23,110 nucleotides of DNA from an uncultured Bryobacteraceae bacterium (GTDB lineage Bacteria; Acidobacteriota; Terriglobia; Bryobacterales; Bryobacteraceae), in NCBI GenBank assembly GCA_937921835.1, contig CAKZVG010000704.1:1-23110 (forward strand). Reading direction: 5' to 3'. This document shows, one piece after another, positions 1 to 8,618 of the stretch. The notes under the pieces were generated by a model. The model did not search any database. It worked only from the letters and a program-made list of their open reading frames with translations, and had not been told where the DNA came from. The position numbers were made by a program, and so were the translations under genes. How positions within the stretch are numbered: the first letter of the stretch is position 1; the number at the start of each line of letters is the position of its first letter.

Positions 1-68
1 GCCCGGCAGCCGAAGTTCCGGATGTGAAAGCGGGGCACTGCTCTTTCCAGTGTAGCGGGCCGCCGGAT

Positions 69-96
69 TAAAGGCCGGGCCGCCGCGCGCCGATAA
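69..96 (+). promoter_or_regulatory. candidate sigma28 (FliA) promoter upstream of fliM
   Basis: TAAAGG lies at 69-74 and an exact GCCGATAA at 89-96. These match the flagellar sigma28 consensus (TAAA, about 15 nt, GCCGATAA); the spacing here is 16 nt, one more than the enterobacterial optimum. Transcription would start near 103-105, giving a ~30 nt leader that contains the fliM Shine-Dalgarno. The matched -10 octamer and its position before a flagellar gene make chance less likely. The start site itself is inferred. Confidence 0.55.
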
Positions 97-135
97 GCAA
101 GAGGAGCCACCGCTCCGCCGAAGGGAGACCCCGGA

Positions 136-1104
136 TTGCCATCCGACCGAGTTCTTTCCCAGGAGGAGATCGACAGCGTATTCCGCAACTTGCGGGATCC
201 CGAGGGCCGCGACGACGATCCGGCCAAAAAGGCGCAGCCTTACGATTTCCGCCGCCCCGACCGCATCGCCAAAGACCAGCTCCGCTCCATCCACCTGCTG
301 CACGACAACTTCAGCCGCACGCTGGCATCCAGCCTGTCGGCCTACCTGCGGGCCTATGTGGTGGTGAACCTGGTATCGGTGGAGCAGTTATCCTTCATCG
401 AGTTCTCGCGCTGCCTGCCCTCGCCCACCTGCCTGGTCTCGCTGCGCATGCGGCCCTTCGACGGCAACGCGGTGCTGGAGTTGAATCCATCGCTGGTGTT
501 TCCGATCCTGGAGATGCTGCTCGGCGGCAGCGGCCGGAACGCGGCGCGCGTGGACCGCGAGATCACCGAAATCGAGCAGAGCATCCTGGAAGGTCTGCTG
601 CGCATCGTCCTGCACGACCTCAAGGAGGCCTGGCACGCGGTGACGAACATCGACTTCGCGATCGACACCTTCGAGACCGAGCCGCAGCTTCTCCAGATCC
701 TGGCGCCGAACGAAGCGGTGGTCGCCGTGAGCATGGAGGTGCGCATCGGCGAGAGCGCGGGGATGATGAACCTGGGCATGCCGTCCATCATCATCAAGAT
801 GCTGCGGCAGAAGTTCGACCAGCAATGGTCGGTGCGCAAGTCCGAGTCCACCGAGGCCGAGCAGTTGCGCATTTTGCGGCTGATCAAGCCCGCCCCGCTG
901 TTTCTGGACGCGCGTCTCCAGGGTCCCACGCTGACGGTCAGCGACCTGCTGGCGCTCGAGGAGGGCGACGTTCTGAGCTTCGACTACCCGGTCGAACGGC
1001 CCGTCGATCTGCTGGTGAACGGGAGGCTGCGCTACCAGGGCGCGGTGACGGCGGCGGACCGCAAGAAAGCCTTTGTCGTCCGGGAGCTTCACAAGCCCGT
1101 GTGA
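136..1104 (+). CDS. fliM: flagellar motor switch protein FliM
   Basis: FliM forms the C-ring of the flagellar motor with FliG and FliN and binds phospho-CheY to switch rotation. The 322-residue protein has the full family layout. The N-terminal CheY-binding peptide LSQEEIDSVF is at residues 7-16. A CheC-like middle domain covers about 35-230 and has the GGSGR loop at 130-134. A C-terminal SpoA/FliN-like domain spans about 250-320. Translation begins at TTG 136, preceded by GGGAG at 123-127 (8 nt spacing); this start puts the CheY peptide at the usual place. No other flagellar gene is visible, and the next gene is metK, so fliM is either the end of a cluster lying upstream or an orphan. A sigma28-like promoter sits directly upstream. 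Identification is firm. Confidence 0.95.
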   Translation: MPSDRVLSQEEIDSVFRNLRDPEGRDDDPAKKAQPYDFRRPDRIAKDQLRSIHLLHDNFSRTLASSLSAYLRAYVVVNLVSVEQLSFIEFSRCLPSPTCLVSLRMRPFDGNAVLELNPSLVFPILEMLLGGSGRNAARVDREITEIEQSILEGLLRIVLHDLKEAWHAVTNIDFAIDTFETEPQLLQILAPNEAVVAVSMEVRIGESAGMMNLGMPSIIIKMLRQKFDQQWSVRKSESTEAEQLRILRLIKPAPLFLDARLQGPTLTVSDLLALEEGDVLSFDYPVERPVDLLVNGRLRYQGAVTAADRKKAFVVRELHKPV

Positions 1105-1109
1105 AGGGC

Positions 1110-1140
1110 GCGCCAGGCGGCGGAAACGCGGCGCTTCTTC
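1110..1140 (+). terminator. possible weak terminator after fliM
   Basis: A bulged hairpin lies just after the fliM stop. GCGCC (1110-1114) pairs with GGCGC (1130-1134), and an inner GCG/CGC stem carries a GAAA tetraloop (1123-1126). The pyrimidine run TTCTTC (1135-1140) follows. The T-tract is poor, so this is a weak intrinsic-terminator candidate or an mRNA 3' end structure. Confidence 0.3.
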
Positions 1141-1186
1141 AGAGGATCGTTGCGCGGCGCCCGCGCACCCCGCGCGAAGGGCGGCG

Positions 1187-1216
1187 TTGCGGCGGCCGGG
1201 CGCCCTTCGATAGACT
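1187..1216 (+). promoter_or_regulatory. possible sigma70-type promoter for metK-tig
   Basis: TTGCGG (1187-1192) and TAGACT (1211-1216) are separated by 18 nt, about 90 nt before the metK start. Both hexamers are partial matches to TTGACA/TATAAT. The remaining 1105-1305 gap shows no gene and no riboswitch I could recognise. Called from motif and position only. Confidence 0.3.
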
Positions 1217-1305
1217 AAGGAATTGGCCTTCCGCGGAAGCTCTGGGCAGTGCCTTCCCCCCGGCGGGTTCTCAGCGATCGAGGGTGTCAGGAGGTTGAGT
1301 GAGCG

Positions 1306-2478
<1,173 letters not shown>

Positions 2479-2495
2479 CCGCTCCCGGGAACCCC

Positions 2496-3764
2496 ATGGC
2501 CGATCCGGAAACCTGTAAGCGTTCGCTCGACATTACGGTCCCAGCCGACGAGGTCGAGGCGGAGACGGCGCGGGTCATCGAAAAAATCCGCGCCAAGGTC
2601 AAGCTGCCCGGCTTCCGGCCGGGCAAGGTGCCGCCGAGCCTCATCGAGAAGCGCTTCGCGAGCGACATCCGGCAGGAGGTCATCGACGAGCTGCTGCCGA
2701 AGTACTTCCGGCGGCGCACCGAGTCCGAAAACCTGCAAGTGGTCGGAACGCCGAAGGCCCGGGACGTCCATTTCGAGAAGGGCCAGCCGATGCGCTTCAC
2801 GGTGGACTTCGAGATCGCGCCCGACTTCGAGCTGGGCGATTACCGCAAGCTGACGGTCACCTACTCGGAAGCCCCGGTGACCGAGGAAGACATCGCCGCG
2901 CGCCTGGAAACCCTGCGCGAGGACAAGGCCGAGTACGTCAACATCGATCCGCGTCCCGCCGCCGACGGCGACTATGTCCTGATTTCCCTCCGCAGCCTGG
3001 CCGGGGTCGAAGGCGAGCCGATCGTTCAAGACGACGTCCGGCTACGTATCGGCGGCGAGGACACCCTGCCCGAGTTCACGGAACACCTGCGCGGAATGTC
3101 GCCGGGCGAGGAGAAGGAGTTCGACGTATCTTATCCCGCGGACTTCGCGCAGTTGCGGCTCGCCGGGCGGACGGTGCGGTTCCACGCCGTCCTCAAGGCG
3201 ATCAGCCGCAAGGAACTGCCGGAGCTCAACGACGAATTCGCGCGCGATCTCGGCGACTACCAGAACCTCGAGGAGCTGCGCGAGGAGGTCCGGCGCACGC
3301 TGGCGCGCGAGCGCGAGTATCTCGCCAAACAGGCGAGCAAGAACGAAATCATCGAGAAGCTGGTGGACATGCATCCCTTCCCGGTGCCCAAGGTCTTCCT
3401 CGACCAGCAGATCGAAGCGTACGCCGAGCGGTACTTGCGCGAACTGGCGGCGCGGGGCGCCGACTTGACCAAGGTGAAGCTGGATTGGGAGAAGCTGGCC
3501 GAGAAGGAAACCGAGCGGGCCACGCGCGAGGTCCGCGCCTCGATGATCCTGGACCGCATCGCCGAACGCGAAGCCATCGGCGCGCTCACCAGCGAAGTCG
3601 ACCAGGAAGTGCAGCGCATCGCGCGCCAGGAGCGGGAGCCGGTGGCGGCGGTCCGCATGCGGCTCGAAAAAGAAGGCCTCATCGGGCGTATCGCCAACCG
3701 CATCCGCACCGAAAAGGTGCTCAACTTCCTCTTTGACCATGCCCGCAAGGTGGCGGGCGAGTAG
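2496..3764 (+). CDS. tig: trigger factor (ribosome-associated chaperone / peptidyl-prolyl isomerase)
   Basis: Trigger factor binds ribosomal protein L23 at the exit tunnel and shields nascent chains. The 422-residue protein has the three expected parts. The N-terminal ribosome-binding domain carries the signature GFRPGKVP at 39-46. The FKBP-type PPIase domain spans about 155-237, including YPADF and LAGRTVRFHAVL. A long helical, charged C-terminal chaperone domain covers about 245-422. The start has only a weak GGGA (2487-2490), so coupling to metK translation is likely. In many bacteria tig precedes clpP/clpX; here it follows metK and ends the plus-strand run. Confidence 0.96.
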   Translation: MADPETCKRSLDITVPADEVEAETARVIEKIRAKVKLPGFRPGKVPPSLIEKRFASDIRQEVIDELLPKYFRRRTESENLQVVGTPKARDVHFEKGQPMRFTVDFEIAPDFELGDYRKLTVTYSEAPVTEEDIAARLETLREDKAEYVNIDPRPAADGDYVLISLRSLAGVEGEPIVQDDVRLRIGGEDTLPEFTEHLRGMSPGEEKEFDVSYPADFAQLRLAGRTVRFHAVLKAISRKELPELNDEFARDLGDYQNLEELREEVRRTLAREREYLAKQASKNEIIEKLVDMHPFPVPKVFLDQQIEAYAERYLRELAARGADLTKVKLDWEKLAEKETERATREVRASMILDRIAEREAIGALTSEVDQEVQRIARQEREPVAAVRMRLEKEGLIGRIANRIRTEKVLNFLFDHARKVAGE

Positions 3765-3779
3765 GGGCGCGGCGGCGCC

Positions 3780-5060
3780 TCATTCCACTTCAACCACCGC
3801 CATCACTTCCAGGGAGGCGATCTCCAGGCCCGAGCCCTCTCGCGCCGGATAGAGCGTCAACTCGCGCGGCTCGCGTCCGGGCGCGAGCAGGCGGGCCTTC
3901 CTCCACTCGCCGAGCAGGTGCACCGTCACCGCTTCCGCCGGGTAGCCGGTGTAATTGACGATCGGGATCGCAAGGCGTTTTCCGTCCGGCGCGGCCATGG
4001 GGTGCGAGAGCAGACTCGCGCCGTTGAAGAGCCGAATGCCGAAGTTCCGCCGGCCGGTGGACTCACTCACGCGCTTCCACAGGTGCTCGAGTTTCGGGAG
4101 GTCCGCCTGGCGGATGGCGATCGCCTCCGGCGACTCCATCGGGAAACTCCAGCCCGGGTCCGGGGCGACCCGGACCGGCGCCTCGACCGGCTTCCCGGTG
4201 AGGTTGACGAGCACGCGCAGGCCGGCGGCGTTCTCCGCCGTGACCGGGCGGACCGGGAGGTGCTGCACCGCGAGCATATCGAGCACGCCGCCGGAAACGA
4301 ACGCGCCCTGCGCGGGATCCTGCGCCAGGCCCAGCAGGCCATAGGACGGCCAGCCGCGCCAGGCAGCCTGCCGCTCGAGGAAGTCCGCGAAGGAACAGAT
4401 CTCGCCCCACTCCTTGAGCGCGCGGGCTTCCCGCGCCCCCAGCCGGCGGGTGAAATCCTGGTCGAGCGCCACCACCCAGCGCGCCCCGGCGAGCGCCGCG
4501 TCGGCCATCGCTTGCAGGTAGCGCACCACCGGGTACGCCCGGCCTGCGGGCGGCCGGTTGGCGATCCAGAGGCGCGCCCGGGTGCGCGAACGCAAATAGC
4601 GTAGAACGCCGCTGTTGGTGTCAAGCCAGGGTGCGCTGGTCGGACCGGCCAGCGCGGCGTTGTCTTCCTCGCGCGGATTAATGCCCGGCCAGACGCCCTG
4701 CCAGGTTCCGGTCACGCCTTCGGCCGGCGCGCGCTCCAGGTCGCGGCGTGAAAGCAGTTCGATCACCGGCAGGGACGAGGCCACCGGCGGCGCGCCCTCA
4801 AGCACCAGCGCGTCGAGTTTCAACTCCGCGGCCCGGGCCGCCTGCCGGGCGGCGCCGCCGCCGGGTGAGAGTACGCCCGCGGCCGCGATTCCGCGCTGGC
4901 GCGCCGCCGCGAGAAAATCAGGATCCCATTGCGCCGGTTCGAGCAGCACGCAGTTGAAGCGCGTGCCGCGGAGCAGATCGAGGGAAGCGGGATCGGAGGA
5001 AATCCAGCGCACGGGAACCCAGTCCACCAGCGCCGCAACCGCCAGGAGCGCCAGAAGCAT
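3780..5060 (-). CDS. exported protein of unknown function, possibly glycosidase-like fold
   Basis: I do not recognise a named family. The 426-residue product starts with an uncharged hydrophobic stretch (residues 1-12), which could be a short signal peptide or anchor. Residues ~20-230 have alternating strand/helix character with TIM-barrel-like elements (FNCVLLEPAQWDP; ARLWIANRP; WVVALDQDF). Residues ~250-426 look like beta-sandwich segments (LRVLVNLTGKPV at 281-292; IPIVNYTGYPAEAVTVHLL at 365-383), as in C-terminal domains of some glycoside hydrolases. That fold suggestion is inference. The gene is convergent with tig (15 nt gap) and divergent from the receptor at 5143. No Shine-Dalgarno precedes the ATG; instead TAAAAT lies 8 nt upstream. 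Confidence 0.7.
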   Translation of the reverse strand: MLLALLAVAALVDWVPVRWISSDPASLDLLRGTRFNCVLLEPAQWDPDFLAAARQRGIAAAGVLSPGGGAARQAARAAELKLDALVLEGAPPVASSLPVIELLSRRDLERAPAEGVTGTWQGVWPGINPREEDNAALAGPTSAPWLDTNSGVLRYLRSRTRARLWIANRPPAGRAYPVVRYLQAMADAALAGARWVVALDQDFTRRLGAREARALKEWGEICSFADFLERQAAWRGWPSYGLLGLAQDPAQGAFVSGGVLDMLAVQHLPVRPVTAENAAGLRVLVNLTGKPVEAPVRVAPDPGWSFPMESPEAIAIRQADLPKLEHLWKRVSESTGRRNFGIRLFNGASLLSHPMAAPDGKRLAIPIVNYTGYPAEAVTVHLLGEWRKARLLAPGREPRELTLYPAREGSGLEIASLEVMAVVEVE

Positions 5061-5061
5061 C

Positions 5062-5089
5062 TGGACTTATTTTAGCGGACTGTGATAAG
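5062..5089 (+). promoter_or_regulatory. candidate promoter for the receptor-oxidoreductase unit
   Basis: TGGACT (5062-5067, 4/6) and GATAAG (5084-5089, 4/6) are 16 nt apart, and the -10 is preceded by TGT, an extended -10 feature. It implies a ~45-50 nt leader that contains the inverted repeat at 5106-5126 and the GGGAGG Shine-Dalgarno. It overlaps the divergent minus-strand -10 hexamer, so the two promoters may compete. Confidence 0.35.
5069..5074 (-). promoter_or_regulatory. -10-like hexamer TAAAAT, possible leaderless start for the 5060 gene
   Basis: Reading the minus strand, TAAAAT (5074-5069, 5/6 match to TATAAT) ends 8 nt before the ATG at 5060. No Shine-Dalgarno lies between, and no good -35 is seen 16-18 nt upstream. 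Transcription would then begin at or within 1-2 nt of the start codon. Confidence 0.4.
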
Positions 5090-5105
5090 TTTTCGGCGTG
5101 GATGA

Positions 5106-5126
5106 GGACCGCGTGGACCGCGGTCC
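5106..5126. repeat. inverted repeat in the 5' leader of the first receptor
   Basis: GGACCGCG (5106-5113) is the exact reverse complement of CGCGGTCC (5119-5126), with the 5-nt loop TGGAC. GGACCGCG also recurs directly at 5115-5122. The hairpin ends 1 nt before GGGAGG (5128-5133), the Shine-Dalgarno for the ATG at 5143 (9 nt spacing), so it could be an operator or an RNA element affecting translation. Confidence 0.5.
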
Positions 5127-5142
5127 CGGGAGGTAGATTGGC

Positions 5143-8100
5143 ATGTCGCTCGCGAAAGGGTTACCATTCCTGGCCCTGTTTCTTGTCACCGCCGCCGCCC
5201 TGGCGCAGCTTGGCAGCGGCACTATTTCCGGAACCGTAACCGATCCGGCGGGCGCCCTGGTGTCTGGCGCCGCCATCGAAATCCGCAACACCGGCACCAA
5301 TGCCGTCTTCCGGACCACCTCCAACGCGCAGGGGTTTTATACCGCGCCCGGACTTCCGGTCGGCAACTACGCCGTCACCGCCAGCATGCAAGGCTTCAAG
5401 CGGCTGGTGCGCAGCGGCATCACGCTGCAAGTCGACCAGAAGGCGGTGGTCGATTTCACGCTCGAACTCGGGGCGGTGGCCGAATCGATTGAGGTGGTCG
5501 GCGAGGCGGCGCTGGTCGACACCAGCAGCGCCACGGTCGGCAAGGTGGTGGAGAACCGCCGCGTGCAGGAGTTGCCGCTGAACGGGCGCAACGCGCTGGC
5601 GCTGATGCTGCTGGCCCCGGGCGTCCGAGGCAACGCCGCCGTGTCGAGCGGCTTCGGCGACCGTGGCGTCGAGGTGACCTCGGTCAGCATCAACAACGGC
5701 CCGAATGCGATGAACGGGCAGGTGCTGGACGGCGGCAACAACATCCAGACGTATCTGGGCGAAGTCAACATGAACCCGGCGGTGGACGCGGTGCAGGAGT
5801 TCAAGGTGCAGACCAACACCATGTCGGCCGAGTTCGGCTTCACCGCCGGCGGCGTGGTGAACCTGGCCACCAAGTCCGGCACCAACGCCTTCCACGGCAC
5901 GGCTTACGAATTCCTGCGCAACGACAAGTTCGACGCGCGCAACAGCTTCGCCGCCGCCAAGGGCAAGTTCCGCTACAACCAGTTCGGCGCCTCGCTCGGC
6001 GGTCCCGCGATCCGCGACAAGACCTTCTTCTTCGGCAACTGGGAGGAGTGGCGCTTCCGCAAGGCGATCCCGAGGATCGTGACTTTCCCGACGCTGCGCC
6101 AGCGGCAGGGAGACTTCTCCGACCTGTTCGACGCCAGCGGCCGCCCCATCCCGATCTACGATCCCGCCACCACCGCCGCGAACCCGGCCGGGGCGGGATT
6201 CGTGCGCCAGATCTTCCCCGGCAACGTAATCCCGGCCAGCCGGCTCGACCCGGTCTCGCTCAACGTGCAGAAGTTCTACCCGGAGCCGAACCGCGCGCCG
6301 AGCAACCCGTTCACGAACTCGAACAACTATCAGCGCAACGTCGATGAGCAGCGCTCCTCGCGCCAGATGACCTACCGCGCCGACCACCGCTTCTCGGACC
6401 GCAACTCGCTCTTCTTCCGCTACGCGCGCTTCCGGCACTACACCGACGGCGGCGCGGCCAACGTGCAGGGCGCGGTGTACCCGGACCCGCTGGTGGCCAA
6501 GCGCGACGACACGCTCAAGAACCAGAACTTCCTGCTTTCCGACACGCACACCTTCGCGCCGGCGCTGCTCAACGAGTTCCGGCTGGCGGTGACGCGCTCC
6601 TCGTTCCCGTTCCAGGTGCGCAGCTTCGGCAAGGACCTGCCGCGCCAGCTTGGGCTGCCGCCGGTGGTGCCGGGCGACACCATGCCGCAGATCAGCAACG
6701 GGCTGCCCGCGTTCAACACCGGCACGGCCGGTTTGCGCGGCGCAACCTCCTGGCAGATGTTCAACATGGTCTCCTACATCCGGGGCGGGCACACGCTGAA
6801 GTTCGGCGCGGACTACCGCATCAACCGCGGCAACAATTTCCAGCGCTCGAGCCCCTCGGGCAATTTCAACTTCAACGCCAACCTCACCAATAACCCGCTG
6901 GCTCCGGCCGGGACGGGATCCACCTACGCTTCGTTCCTGCTGGGCGAAGTGGCCAGCGCCAGCGTCACGAGCCACGTCGGCGCGGCCTTTCACGGCTACT
7001 CGACGAGCCTGTTCTTCAACGACGACTGGAAAGTCTCGCGCAAGCTGACGTTGAATCTGGGGCTGCGCTACGACTACCAGCAGCAGCCGGTGGAGCGCTG
7101 GAACGGAATGTCGAACATCGACCTGGCGCTCGAAATCCCGGGCACGGGGCTGATGGGCCGCACGGTGTTCGCGGGCGTCGACGGCCAGCCGCGATCGTTC
7201 CGCGCGAACGACAAGAACGACTTCGGCCCGCGGGTGGGTTTGGCCTACGATCTCTTCGGAGGGGGCCGCACGGTCTTCCGGGCCGGCTTCGCCGCCTTCT
7301 ACCCGCACATCTTCAACGCCAATTTCTTCGGCAACCCGGCCGGCTTCGCCACCACCACGACCAGCTACACCTCGGCGCGCGGCAGCAACTTCAGCGCTTT
7401 CCGTTTCCGCGACGGCTTCCCCAGCCCCCCTATCGAACCGAAGGGCGCGGCCCTGGGGCCGGCGGCGTTTCTCGGCCAGGGCGTGAGCATGGACGAATCC
7501 GACGGCACGACGCCCGTGTCGCTGCAATGGAACGCCTCGCTCCAGCAGCAGCTCGGCAGGTCGTGGCTGTTCGACGTCTCCTACTCGGCCAACCGCGGCT
7601 ACGACTTCCTCGCGGCCGGCTACGATTTCAACCAGCTTGACCCGCAGTACAACTCTCTCGGGCTGGCGCTCCAGAACGCGGTGCCGAACCCTTACGCCGG
7701 CCGGGTGCCGGGTTCTTTGGGCGCGGCGAGCATTACCCGCGCGCAGGCGCTGCGCCCCTATCCGTACTTCCAGGGCATTGGCGTGCGCAACCCGCGCTAC
7801 GGCGCGTTCATCTCGCACCTGATGCTGGTCAGCGTCGAGAAGCGCATGTCGCAGGGCTTCACCCTGCTGTTCTCCTACACCACGGGCAAGCTCATCAACA
7901 ACGGCGGTCTCAGCGAACTGATCTCGTTCGCGGCCGAGTCCGCGCCCGCCAATGGCTTCCAGAACGGCAAGTTCGACCGCGCCTCCGACCGCGCCCTCGA
8001 CCCGCGCGACGTCTCCCAGCGCGCCGTGGTCAGCGCGCTCTACGAACTGCCCTTCGGACGCGGCAAGCGCTGGAACTTCGACAACGCCGTGCTCGCGCAC

Positions 8101-8559
8101 ATCGCCGGCGGCTGGCAGATCAACACGATCGGAACCTTGCAGACCGGCCGCCCGCTGTCGGTCTCCGGCGCCAACAACTTCCTGGCCAACCGGCCCAACT
8201 CGACCGGCAAGAGCGCCAAGCTCGACCAGCCGACCCGCGACCGCTGGTTCGACACCCAGCAGTTCGTGAACCCGCCCAACTTCACCTACGGGAACGTGGG
8301 GCGCACGCTGCCCGATGTCCGCGAGCCGGGCATCGCCAACTGGGATCTCTCGTTCATCAAGAACACCCGGATCACCGAGCGCGCCAGCCTGCAATTCCGC
8401 GCCGAGTCCTTCAACACGTTCAACCGCGTCAACCTGGGCCGGCCGAATACCGGCTTTTCGCCGGGTCCGGACGGATTCAATCGAAGTTCAACCTTCGGCG
8501 TCATCACCAGCGCCGACGATGCGCGCATCGTGCAGTTTGGTTTGAAGCTGATCTTTTAA
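5143..8559 (+). CDS. Oar-like TonB-dependent outer-membrane receptor with carboxypeptidase-regulatory domain
   Basis: This 1,138-residue protein is predicted to be an outer-membrane beta-barrel that imports a ligand using TonB energy. A signal peptide covers residues 1-21 (cleavage near ALA|QLG). A CarboxypepD_reg beta-sandwich follows at about 26-107 (GTISGTVTDPAGA; GFYTAPGLPVGNYAVTA). Next comes ESIEVVGEA (115-122), resembling a TonB-box-like linker, and the Oar-family motif LPLNGRN (144-150) opening the plug. The rest has many amphipathic strands, such as NLGLRYDY and FGPRVGLAYD, and ends FGLKLIF with the terminal aromatic typical of outer-membrane proteins. The ligand cannot be read from sequence. 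Only 59 nt separate it from the FAD-dependent oxidoreductase, suggesting one uptake/catabolic unit. GGGAGG supports the start. Confidence 0.9.
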   Translation: MSLAKGLPFLALFLVTAAALAQLGSGTISGTVTDPAGALVSGAAIEIRNTGTNAVFRTTSNAQGFYTAPGLPVGNYAVTASMQGFKRLVRSGITLQVDQKAVVDFTLELGAVAESIEVVGEAALVDTSSATVGKVVENRRVQELPLNGRNALALMLLAPGVRGNAAVSSGFGDRGVEVTSVSINNGPNAMNGQVLDGGNNIQTYLGEVNMNPAVDAVQEFKVQTNTMSAEFGFTAGGVVNLATKSGTNAFHGTAYEFLRNDKFDARNSFAAAKGKFRYNQFGASLGGPAIRDKTFFFGNWEEWRFRKAIPRIVTFPTLRQRQGDFSDLFDASGRPIPIYDPATTAANPAGAGFVRQIFPGNVIPASRLDPVSLNVQKFYPEPNRAPSNPFTNSNNYQRNVDEQRSSRQMTYRADHRFSDRNSLFFRYARFRHYTDGGAANVQGAVYPDPLVAKRDDTLKNQNFLLSDTHTFAPALLNEFRLAVTRSSFPFQVRSFGKDLPRQLGLPPVVPGDTMPQISNGLPAFNTGTAGLRGATSWQMFNMVSYIRGGHTLKFGADYRINRGNNFQRSSPSGNFNFNANLTNNPLAPAGTGSTYASFLLGEVASASVTSHVGAAFHGYSTSLFFNDDWKVSRKLTLNLGLRYDYQQQPVERWNGMSNIDLALEIPGTGLMGRTVFAGVDGQPRSFRANDKNDFGPRVGLAYDLFGGGRTVFRAGFAAFYPHIFNANFFGNPAGFATTTTSYTSARGSNFSAFRFRDGFPSPPIEPKGAALGPAAFLGQGVSMDESDGTTPVSLQWNASLQQQLGRSWLFDVSYSANRGYDFLAAGYDFNQLDPQYNSLGLALQNAVPNPYAGRVPGSLGAASITRAQALRPYPYFQGIGVRNPRYGAFISHLMLVSVEKRMSQGFTLLFSYTTGKLINNGGLSELISFAAESAPANGFQNGKFDRASDRALDPRDVSQRAVVSALYELPFGRGKRWNFDNAVLAHIAGGWQINTIGTLQTGRPLSVSGANNFLANRPNSTGKSAKLDQPTRDRWFDTQQFVNPPNFTYGNVGRTLPDVREPGIANWDLSFIKNTRITERASLQFRAESFNTFNRVNLGRPNTGFSPGPDGFNRSSTFGVITSADDARIVQFGLKLIF

Positions 8560-8578
8560 GGAACACGCGCAAAGCGGA

Positions 8579-8604
8579 GCGGGGCGCGGCCCGCCGCGCC
8601 CCGC
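8579..8604 (+). repeat. strong GC hairpin between receptor and oxidoreductase genes
   Basis: An uninterrupted 11-bp stem pairs 8579-8589 (GCGGGGCGCGG) with 8594-8604 (CCGCGCCCCGC) around the CCCG loop at 8590-8593. There is no T-tract, so it is not a canonical intrinsic terminator. It starts 20 nt after the receptor stop and ends 3 nt before the GGGAGG Shine-Dalgarno (8607-8612) of the next gene. It may stabilise the receptor mRNA 3' end or tune expression of the enzyme. Confidence 0.55.
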
Positions 8605-8618
8605 GCGGGAGGTGTGTC

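Noticed and set aside
1..68. tail of an upstream gene at the window edge
   Set aside because: All three forward frames stop within this stretch and too few codons remain to tell a real C-terminus from chance.
1217..1305. possible SAM riboswitch before metK
   Set aside because: Only a short TTCCGCGGAA palindrome is seen; I could not build any known SAM-riboswitch core.
3766..3779. 5-bp hairpin (GGCGC/GCGCC) between tig and the convergent gene as a terminator
   Set aside because: The stem is short, there is no T-tract, and it could easily occur by chance in this GC-rich sequence.
5161..8394. 1,077-codon minus-strand open frame inside the first receptor gene
   Set aside because: Long antisense frames are expected in GC-rich DNA with few stop codons; no motif or signal was seen and the sense strand is a clear receptor.
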